Of a DNA stretch of 5,277 bases, positions 1 through 4,293 are shown piece by piece. How positions within the stretch are numbered: position 1 is the first letter of the stretch; every line of letters begins with the position of its first letter. The notes under the pieces are model-generated. The model saw only the letters and a list, made by a program, of their open reading frames with translations. It was not told the DNA's origin and made no database searches. A program made the position numbers and the translations under genes. This DNA is from Chloroflexota bacterium (GTDB lineage Bacteria; Chloroflexota; Dehalococcoidia; Lucifugimonadales; UBA3495): positions 1 to 5,277 of the forward strand of contig JADFQT010000183.1 of assembly GCA_022561675.1 (NCBI GenBank), in the 5' to 3' direction.

Positions 1-694
1 TCGAGTGGGGCAAAGACGCCGCGTCTTGAAGGACGCCATCGACGCGATACCGGATTCTGGTTCTGGTGGGTTGGGGCTCAATGTGAATATCCGAAGCGCG
101 GTCCCGAATCGCCTGGGTCAGAAGCAGGTCCAGAGTTCGGACTACCGGAGTTCGAAGCAGGGTTTCGCTGGCGGTGGAGGCACCGGTGGGAGCGTCCTGC
201 TTGGTCTCCTCGTTTTCGCTGTACTCCGTAATCTGCTTGGATAATTCCGAGGTGGCCTTGTAATAAAGGTCGATGGCCTGTTTCAACTGCTCCGGGTCGG
301 CCACAGCCAGTTGCAGCCTCACGCCGGAGTGAACCTGAATGTCGCGGGTGGCCTGGATGTTCTGCGGGTCCGCCATTGCCACCAGAAGGGTTTTTCCCCG
401 GAACTCAACGGGCAGTGCCAGGTATCGGCGCGCTACCGTTCCGGGAACGTATTTCAAGACGGCTTGGTCAACATTTTGCTCGACCAGCCGAACCACGGGC
501 AGGTTGAGAACTATACCTTTAGTGGTTACGAGGTCATCGGCGCTGACCAGCCCGGTGGACATCAGGATATCGGAGATAGGACATTTCTGTTCCTCGGCGG
601 CTTCCACCGCTTTGGTCAGCTGTTCATTGGTTAGTAGTCCCCGACGAACCAGCTCTTGTTCTAGCTTATTGGGAGCGGCTACTTGGAGTGTCAT
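1..694 (-). CDS. GspE/PilB-family secretion or type IV pilus assembly ATPase, N-terminal part
   Basis: This is a minus-strand frame of 231 codons that starts with ATG at 694 and runs off the left edge without a stop. A GGGGAGG ribosome site (704-710) lies 9 bases upstream of the start. Residues about 8-150 look like the GspE/MshE N-terminal domain: helical repeats (LVRRGLLTNEQL near 15-26, then LMSTGLVSADDL near 44-55) followed by an alpha/beta part with VAMADPQNIQATRDI near 105-119. A charged linker (about 148-178) leads into the start of the ATPase domain at TPVVRTLDLLLTQAIRDRAS (182-201), then SDIHIEP (201-207) and RYRVDG (215-220), which are hallmark motifs of this family. Walker A, the Asp and His boxes and Walker B lie outside the window. 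By family, the protein is a cytoplasmic hexameric ATPase that powers pilus or pseudopilus assembly. Whether it is PilB, GspE or MshE cannot be decided from this part. It is the first gene leftward of a long divergent spacer. Confidence 0.93.
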   Translation of the reverse strand, partial: MTLQVAAPNKLEQELVRRGLLTNEQLTKAVEAAEEQKCPISDILMSTGLVSADDLVTTKGIVLNLPVVRLVEQNVDQAVLKYVPGTVARRYLALPVEFRGKTLLVAMADPQNIQATRDIQVHSGVRLQLAVADPEQLKQAIDLYYKATSELSKQITEYSENEETKQDAPTGASTASETLLRTPVVRTLDLLLTQAIRDRASDIHIEPQPTRTRIRYRVDGVLQDAASLPHS

Positions 695-794
695 GCCGCG
701 TTTCCTCCCCTCGTATTAAACACGCGGCAAGAAGTGCCAAGGATACCGTCGCCGCGACGGCTTTCCATAGCGCCTATCTTGCCGGCCGTCGTTC

Positions 795-1190
795 CTACTG
801 AGAGTCGGCCGACAGCGTCACGATAAATTGCCTTCTCCATTCAAATCCCCTTTTGAGCATTTCCCTTGGAGAGGTTTCTTCCTTATCTACCTCCCAAAGT
901 CTAGGGGGCGCCAGTAATTGCTGAGGGTCGAGTTGGTCACGATTGGGGAGATATTGCGTTACAAAAGGACACAGTAATTTCACTGGATATACACTTTTCC
1001 CATGGTCGACTTCGCGGTAAACGCAATATGGGGCAGACCAATTGGTGGGCTAAACCAGGTAGCGCTGTTACCTTGCAGTAGCCAGAAACCGGCACCTTGG
1101 GAGTACTGGCACTGGCGCTTCTTCCCCGGCACCGCCGGTTAATTCGGTAAACAAATGGTTACCTTCCGGGTTGCTCACCCGCTTCCCCAT
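795..1190 (-). pseudogene. possible decayed small gene of unknown function
   Basis: Reading the minus strand from ATG at 1190 gives 40 codons, then TAA (1068-1070), five codons, TAG (1050-1052), and a further open stretch of about 84 codons ending in TAG at 795-797. All of this is in one frame. GGAGG touches the ATG directly, which is too close for an ideal ribosome site. Read through both stops, the product would be about 131 residues. The first segment contains NPEGNHLFTELTGG and the second contains YCVYREVDHG and RLWEVDKEE. Both stops could come from Gln codons by one C-to-T change (CAA to TAA, CAG to TAG). I do not recognise the protein. The last 62 codons could also be read from GTG at 983, but there is no ribosome site there. 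The whole frame may be chance, although it fills most of an otherwise empty region. Confidence 0.2.
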
Positions 1191-1280
1191 CCTCCGGCTG
1201 CCCTGAACAAGCCCTGAGGAGGCTGGTCAAGGCTGAAAATTACGACTGAGGCGGCCGGTAATAGTGGATCGTGGTGCTGG

Positions 1281-1306
1281 TTTCCGGCTTCGAACTAGTC
1301 CGGAAA
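1281..1306. repeat. perfect 7-bp inverted repeat TTTCCGG/CCGGAAA
   Basis: TTTCCGG (1281-1287) and CCGGAAA (1300-1306) are exact reverse complements separated by 12 bases. The pair lies about 40 bases upstream of the candidate promoter of the isochorismatase-like gene. It could be an upstream operator or a small stem-loop. No T-run follows, so it is not a standard terminator. Confidence 0.45.
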
Positions 1307-1342
1307 GCTCCCACAACCAAACGAGAAGGGGAAAAAAATGGG

Positions 1343-1370
1343 TTGATGGCCACTGCCCCGGTTTTATTAT
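1343..1370 (+). promoter_or_regulatory. candidate sigma-70-type promoter for the isochorismatase-like gene
   Basis: TTGATG (1343-1348) matches the -35 consensus at 4 of 6 positions. TATTAT (1365-1370) matches the -10 consensus at 5 of 6, with a 16-base spacer. Transcription would begin near 1377, leaving a leader of about 33 bases that contains the ribosome site at 1396-1401 and the ATG at 1411. The -10 box sits inside the loop of the inverted repeat 1355-1388. The match is by eye only. Confidence 0.35.
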
Positions 1371-1388
1371 GGCTTATCATTCCGGGGC
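1355..1388. repeat. 7-bp dyad GCCCCGG/CCGGGGC spanning the -10 region
   Basis: GCCCCGG (1355-1361) and CCGGGGC (1382-1388) are perfect inverted repeats around a 20-base AT-rich centre. The candidate -10 box lies in that centre and the predicted transcription start lies just inside the right arm. This is a typical position for a repressor operator. As RNA it could form only a weak, large-loop hairpin, and no T-run follows. Confidence 0.45.
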
Positions 1389-1395
1389 CCAGCTA

Positions 1396-1401
1396 GAGGA
1401 G
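1396..1401 (+). promoter_or_regulatory. ribosome binding site GAGGAG that fixes the start at 1411
   Basis: GAGGAG lies 9 bases before ATG at 1411. This start supplies a proper isochorismatase-fold first strand (TSVVMAEF). Neither the farther upstream GTG at 1264 nor the internal GTG at 1493 has a comparable site. Confidence 0.7.
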
Positions 1402-1410
1402 AGACCGACG

Positions 1411-2029
1411 ATGGCAGCTGTGAGCTTGATGAGAGAAAAAACTTCGGTGGTAATGGCGGAATTCCATACCGCACAATGGGGTAAACGCGGTTGTGAAGGA
1501 GAGGCAGACCTTTGAGAGGGCCAGCGAAGTGCTCAGAGCTGCGCGAAGTAGCGGGTTATTTGTGGTCTACGTGGTGGTCAGCTTTAGGCCGGATTATCCG
1601 GAAGTCTCCGACCGTAATCTCAGTTTTCGGGAGAGAAAAAACTCCGGGTCAGCTCCTGCCGCCGACCCTGCCAGCCTGATCCACCTTCCCGTCGTGCCTC
1701 ACGAGAGGGAGCCTGTCTTAGTTAAACACCGGGTGAAGCACCGGGCCAATGCTTTATCCTGCACCGGCTTGGACATGATCCTCCGAACCCAGGGTTTTGA
1801 CACTCTGATACTGATGGGGCATGCCACCAGTGGAGTCATTCTCTCCCCGGTGCGCTACGGGGCAGATGCCGACTACTGCCTGATCGTGGTGGAAGACGGT
1901 TGCGCCGACCGGGATCCTGAAGTGCACCAACTTTTGATGCAGAAGGTGTTTCTCCGGCAGGCTGTGGTGGCCAGTTCGCAGGAGGTTGTAACGCGTTGGG
2001 CAAGGCCCAATGGGTATCGGGTCAGTTAA
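1411..2029 (+). CDS. isochorismatase-family (cysteine hydrolase fold) protein, frame broken near 1480
   Basis: Two overlapping frames together make one family protein. Frame A, from ATG 1411, encodes residues 1-23 (MAAVSLMREKTSVVMAEFH and on), the first beta strand of the fold, then runs into an unrelated tail ending in TGA at about 1515. Frame B, from GTA 1481 to TAA 2027-2029, encodes about 182 further residues. Joined by skipping one G in the GGGG run at 1478-1481, the product is about 205 residues, a normal family length. Frame B shows a helix and strand (SGLFVVYVVVSF), the lysine motif region (VKHR), GLDMILRTQGFDTLILMGHA, then ATSGVILS, VVEDGCADRDPEVH and a C-terminal VVASSQEVVTRW. The usual catalytic Asp is replaced by Glu17 (MAEF for IDMQ), and the nucleophilic Cys position after TSG is Val142. 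A Lys remains. A thiol-dependent amidase role is therefore unlikely, and the substrate is unknown. If the shift is real, only a 178-residue fragment from GTG 1493 could be made. The gene converges on the next one with a 27-base gap. Confidence 0.85.
1721..1744 (+). repeat. 12-bp tandem duplication encoding VKHR-VKHR
   Basis: GTTAAACACCGG (1721-1732) is followed directly by GTGAAGCACCGG (1733-1744). The copies differ at two bases, both silent third positions, and each encodes Val-Lys-His-Arg. They lie at the conserved lysine motif of the isochorismatase-like protein. The distance from the second Lys to the following GLDMIL helix seems to fit the family without a gap, so the first copy looks like the added one. 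That alignment is from memory. Confidence 0.6.
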
Positions 2030-2056
2030 GAAGGGTTGGGAATGGGGAAAGGCGGC

Positions 2057-2875
2057 TCAGTCTGCATCGGCCACATTCTTGATGCTCGCGCACATTTGCT
2101 TCACTCGCTCTGGGTCTATCGGGCTGGTGATGACGCCGTTCCGCTTCAGCCAGGTGCCGACAATCGCCCCGTCGGACCGGGCCAGCAGCGCTTGTGCATT
2201 GTCGGGATTAACCCCGCTGCCAACCAGCAGCAGCCCATCCGGTAGTGCCCTTCGTACCGTTTCCACGTCTTCGGCCACCGCAGGCATGCCGGTTGCTGGA
2301 CCGCTGATGATCAGGCCGTCGGCCAGACCCCGACTGATGGTCTCCCTGGCCACCAGCCCCAGGTCGGAGGAACCCAGGGGCACGGCGTGCTTGACCATCA
2401 CATCCGCCAGGATATGGACCTCAGCCCCCAGCAGTCGCCGCTGCCGCAAAGTGGCGAAGGCCTCTCCCTCAACCAGCCCTTCGTCGGCGGCCATCACTCC
2501 GTAATGAACATTGACCCGGATAAACTGGGCCTGCGTCGCCGCGGCCACTGCCAGGGCGGAGCGGGCGTCGTTTCGCAGCATGTTGATTCCCAGGGGTATA
2601 GTCGTTACCTGGCGAATCCGATTTACAGCCAAGGACACACCGGCCACGGTTTCCGGATCCACCCTGCCGATACGGAAGGGGGCATCGCCAAAATTCTCAA
2701 CGATGATGCCATCAGCCCCCCCGCTTTGCAGGGCAAGGGCTTCCTCCTCAGCTCGGTCCAGTACCCAGTCCATGTTACCGGCCCAGCGAGGTGAACCGGG
2801 CAGGGCGGGCAAATGCACGACGCCAATGAAAGTCCTACCTTCACCAAACAGCGCGCCAATGCTCCGCCTTGTCAT
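2057..2875 (-). CDS. btpA: BtpA/SgcQ-family TIM-barrel protein
   Basis: The gene is intact at 272 residues, the usual family length. ATG at 2873-2875 follows an AAGGAAGGG ribosome site 5 bases or less upstream. The family signature GVVHLPALPGSPR is at residues 18-30. Further barrel strands and loops are ADGIIVENFGDAPF (54-67), PLGINMLRND (94-103), FIRVNVHYGVMAADEG (118-133), ADVMVKHAVPLG (157-168), DGLIISGPATG (186-196), LLVGSGVNPDN (216-226) and GAIVGTWLKRNGV (236-248). The late Gly-rich loops resemble phosphate-binding loops of other TIM barrels. There is no signal peptide or membrane segment, so it should be cytoplasmic. The name comes from a cyanobacterial protein needed for stable photosystem I, but homologues such as E. 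coli SgcQ occur in non-photosynthetic organisms and their reaction is not established. No photosynthesis gene is visible here, so a metabolic role is more likely. It converges with the isochorismatase-like gene and is separated from the upstream ureohydrolase gene by a 224-base spacer with a repeat element. Confidence 0.93.
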   Translation of the reverse strand: MTRRSIGALFGEGRTFIGVVHLPALPGSPRWAGNMDWVLDRAEEEALALQSGGADGIIVENFGDAPFRIGRVDPETVAGVSLAVNRIRQVTTIPLGINMLRNDARSALAVAAATQAQFIRVNVHYGVMAADEGLVEGEAFATLRQRRLLGAEVHILADVMVKHAVPLGSSDLGLVARETISRGLADGLIISGPATGMPAVAEDVETVRRALPDGLLLVGSGVNPDNAQALLARSDGAIVGTWLKRNGVITSPIDPERVKQMCASIKNVADAD

Positions 2876-2913
2876 ACCCTTCCTTCTGTCCGTAGGCCCT
2901 GTGCCCGGAGCCC

Positions 2914-2934
2914 TATTTGGTAACTATCCAAATA
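2914..2934. repeat. perfect dyad TATTTGG-N7-CCAAATA upstream of the BtpA gene
   Basis: TATTTGG (2914-2920) and CCAAATA (2928-2934) are exact inverted repeats around a 7-base centre. They lie 39-59 bases upstream of the BtpA start codon and end on the first base of the palindromic element at 2934-3082. The 21-bp length and AT-rich arms fit a binding site for a dimeric transcription factor acting on the BtpA promoter. I could not find a convincing -35/-10 pair beside it. Confidence 0.5.
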
Positions 2935-3082
2935 TGTCACCCCGAGCGAAGCGAGGGGTCTAAAGTCCCTGGGAACATGGTCCTGACGCCATTGGCTATG
3001 GTGTAACTGCATTTCTAGCGCATGAGCTTTTAGGGGGCGAAGATTTAGATTCCTCAGTCGCTTCGCTCCTTCGGAATGACAT
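2934..3082. repeat. MITE-like palindromic interspersed element, about 149 bp
   Basis: The left end reads ATGTCACCCCGA, then GCGAAGCGA, then GGGGTCTAAA (2934-2964). The right end, read on the opposite strand from 3082, is ATGTCATTCCGA, AGGA, GCGAAGCGA, CTGA, GGAATCTAAA. The ends are therefore imperfect terminal inverted repeats. The right one carries two extra 4-base blocks, one on each side of the shared GCGAAGCGA core. Each end also forms its own small stem (CCCC/GGGG on the left, ATTCC/GGAAT on the right). The roughly 75-base interior has no gene. I see no clear target-site duplication. Elements of this look, with ends near TGTCATTCCGAGCGAAGCGA, are scattered in many environmental bacterial genomes. 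They carry no transposase and would need one in trans. It lies between the ureohydrolase stop and the BtpA promoter region. Confidence 0.7.
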
Positions 3083-3099
3083 GGGTCGATTTGAGATTG

Positions 3100-4083
3100 C
3101 TATTTAGATGGGAAGCGGGCTGCCAGGATATCGATAATCAGCCGGGCGCCCAGTTGGCTGGTCAATTCCGAAAGGTCGTAAGGCGGGGCAACCTCCACCA
3201 GGTCAAAACCGACCAGGTTGGATTTTCGAACCAGCTCCGAAAGGCATTCCCGAGCTTCCTGGTAATAAAGTCCTCCCACCTCCGGCGTCCCGGTCCCCGG
3301 AGCCTGGCTGGGGTCCATCACGTCGATGTCGAAGGTGATGTACAGGTTCTCCGCCTCAGGGATCAGGTCGACCACGCCGGAGGGACCCAACCGCCGGAAT
3401 CGATCGGCGCTGATGATCAGGCTGCCGTCCTGCTGAGATTGCTCGTAGGGCCGGCGGCGAGCCGTGCGAATGCCGATTGAGGTTATGTGGTTGACGAAGG
3501 GTAATTCCCGGCAGCGCCGGATGGGGCTGCCGTGGGTGTGGAGGACTCCCTGATAGTCGTGGCTGTAGTCCAGGTGCGCGTCAAAATGAACTATGTTCAG
3601 CGGAGCGAACTTGCTAAGCCCTTGGACCACCGGGAAAGTGATGGCGTGGTCGCCACCGACCACAACCGGAAATGAGCCCTGAGAGACCACCTTCTCGACC
3701 GATTGAGTCAGCTTTTCAAAGTTCTTGAGGACGTCCGAAGGAAGAGTGGTAATGTTTCCGCAGTCGGCCATCGTGACGGACCGCAGCAGCTCATCTTCCA
3801 GGTCCACGTCGTAAAAACCTTCCGCTTCCCGCTGCTGCCCGTAGGGGTCCGAGTAGGCGTAGGCCCGGGGAGCATCGCGGATAGCATCGGGGCCGAATCG
3901 AGCGCCGGGGCGGCCGAAGGTCCCCTGGTCGAAGGGCATACCGATGAAGGCCACGTCGGCATCCAGTTCGTCCAGGTTAGTGCATAGGGGGGCCTTGAAA
4001 AAGCTACGGGGTTGAGCCCTGAGGTTGGGCCAGGCCGGATCTGAGGGGGTCGTGTACTGCTGGGTTACCTGTGGTTCCGTCAT
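3100..4083 (-). CDS. speB: agmatinase-family ureohydrolase (manganese-dependent)
   Basis: The gene is intact at 327 residues, slightly longer than a typical agmatinase because of an N-terminal arm of about 40 residues. The arginase-fold metal motifs are all present: GGDH with His146, DAHLD with Asp168, His170 and Asp172, and FDIDVMDP with Asp252 and Asp254. Together these give the six ligands of the binuclear Mn centre. Other family signatures are GMPFDQGTFGRPGARFGPDA (48-67), THGSPIRR (183-190), APGTGTPEVGG (261-271) and FDLVEVAPPYD (293-303). By family, the enzyme hydrolyses a guanidino compound to an amine and urea; agmatine to putrescine is the default guess. Guanidinobutyrate, guanidinopropionate or free guanidine are alternatives that the active-site motifs alone do not exclude. 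It should be cytoplasmic. ATG 4083 is the first ATG after an in-frame stop, but the ribosome site is weak. The gene is divergent from the crotonase gene and the two share a 210-base spacer. Confidence 0.93.
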   Translation of the reverse strand: MTEPQVTQQYTTPSDPAWPNLRAQPRSFFKAPLCTNLDELDADVAFIGMPFDQGTFGRPGARFGPDAIRDAPRAYAYSDPYGQQREAEGFYDVDLEDELLRSVTMADCGNITTLPSDVLKNFEKLTQSVEKVVSQGSFPVVVGGDHAITFPVVQGLSKFAPLNIVHFDAHLDYSHDYQGVLHTHGSPIRRCRELPFVNHITSIGIRTARRRPYEQSQQDGSLIISADRFRRLGPSGVVDLIPEAENLYITFDIDVMDPSQAPGTGTPEVGGLYYQEARECLSELVRKSNLVGFDLVEVAPPYDLSELTSQLGARLIIDILAARFPSK

Positions 4084-4139
4084 AACAAGCTCAACAGAGA
4101 CGGGACAGTCGTTTCAATTTAGGAGTAGCGACCCGCTTC

Positions 4140-4167
4140 TTGAGAATAGCACAGCGGGGTTAATACT
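4140..4167 (+). promoter_or_regulatory. candidate promoter for the crotonase gene
   Basis: TTGAGA (4140-4145) matches the -35 consensus at 5 of 6 positions. AATACT (4162-4167) matches the -10 consensus at 4 of 6 with a 16-base spacer. This would give a leader of about 120 bases that includes the direct repeats at 4193-4218. It is a weak prediction by eye. Confidence 0.25.
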
Positions 4168-4192
4168 GAAATGATGCGGATTACCAATTGAG

Positions 4193-4218
4193 GATAATTC
4201 CGGTGAAGATAAATCCGG
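4193..4218 (+). repeat. direct repeats GATAATTCCGG and GATAAATCCGG, 15-base period
   Basis: GATAATTCCGG (4193-4203) and GATAAATCCGG (4208-4218) match at 10 of 11 positions and start 15 bases apart. They lie 76-101 bases before the crotonase start, just downstream of the candidate promoter. They could be a tandem regulator site, but with only two copies chance is possible. Confidence 0.4.
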
Positions 4219-4280
4219 GAATGCCGGCGTAGGTTGAAAAGAACTGGCTATTCCCGTACTGTGCTTGCATCTTCATCACC

Positions 4281-4286
4281 GGGAGG
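4281..4286 (+). promoter_or_regulatory. ribosome binding site GGGAGG that fixes the start at 4294
   Basis: GGGAGG lies 7 bases before ATG at 4294. This favours MADLEQY as the N-terminus over the upstream in-frame TTG at 4234, which has no ribosome site and would add 20 residues without family character. Confidence 0.8.
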
Positions 4287-4293
4287 CAGCGGG

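Larger units (their letters stand above)
695..1410. other. 716-base divergent intergenic region
   Basis: This spacer separates the leftward ATPase gene from the rightward isochorismatase-like gene. I see no convincing intact gene and no tRNA in it. It holds several short dyads: CCGTCG-CCG-CGACGG (746-760), the 10-bp palindrome GTCGGCCGAC (804-813), the 10-bp palindrome ACCAATTGGT (1037-1046), a small hairpin GGTAGCG-C-TGTTACC (1058-1072), CCGGC-ACC-GCCGG (1126-1138) and CCTCC/GGAGG arms (1191-1195 and 1218-1222). GCCCTGA is repeated directly at 1200-1206 and 1211-1217. None is followed by a T-run long enough for a standard intrinsic terminator. A doubtful decayed frame (795-1190, minus) and a possible promoter (1343-1370) are listed separately. 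Confidence 0.6.
4084..4293. other. divergent intergenic region between ureohydrolase and crotonase genes
   Basis: This 210-base spacer must hold promoters for both flanking genes. It contains a candidate rightward promoter (4140-4167), a pair of direct repeats (4193-4218) and the crotonase ribosome site (4281-4286). Leftward, TTGAAA (4112-4117, minus strand) resembles a -35 box but no good -10 box follows at the right distance. I see no structured RNA with confidence. Confidence 0.5.

Noticed and set aside
311..719. Plus-strand open frames of 107 and 126 codons over the left-edge gene
   Set aside because: The minus strand encodes an unmistakable GspE/PilB-type N-terminus across the same bases.
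711..740. Promoter for the left-edge ATPase gene (TTGGCA and TTTAAT on the minus strand)
   Set aside because: The hexamers match well (5 of 6 each), but the spacer is only 14 bases and transcription would start almost at the ribosome site.
1080..1093. Sequence AGCCAGAAACCGGC resembling the B12 box of a cobalamin riboswitch, and GGTAGCGCTGTTACC nearby recalling part of a c-di-GMP riboswitch
   Set aside because: The conserved core elements of either riboswitch are not found around it in order, and no B12-related gene follows. A covariance-model search would settle it.
1126..1146. Hairpin CCGGC-ACC-GCCGG followed by TTAATT as a terminator
   Set aside because: The stem is only 5 bp, the T-run is interrupted by A, and no plus-strand gene ends just upstream.
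1264..1410. Upstream extension of the isochorismatase-like gene from GTG 1264
   Set aside because: The extra 49 residues have no family character, there is no ribosome site at 1264, and the extension crosses the candidate promoter and inverted repeat. ATG 1411 has a strong GAGGAG site.
2010..2963. Plus-strand open frames opposite the BtpA gene
   Set aside because: They overlap an intact, motif-rich minus-strand gene and have low-complexity Ser/Pro/Arg composition typical of shadow frames.
3076..3480. Plus-strand open frames of 134 and 94 codons (3076-3480, 3703-3987)
   Set aside because: They lie antisense to the ureohydrolase gene, show no family motifs and are explained as reverse-strand shadows of a GC-rich gene.
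4234..4293. TTG start at 4234 for the crotonase gene
   Set aside because: No ribosome site precedes it, while ATG 4294 has GGGAGG at 7 bases and gives the expected family length.
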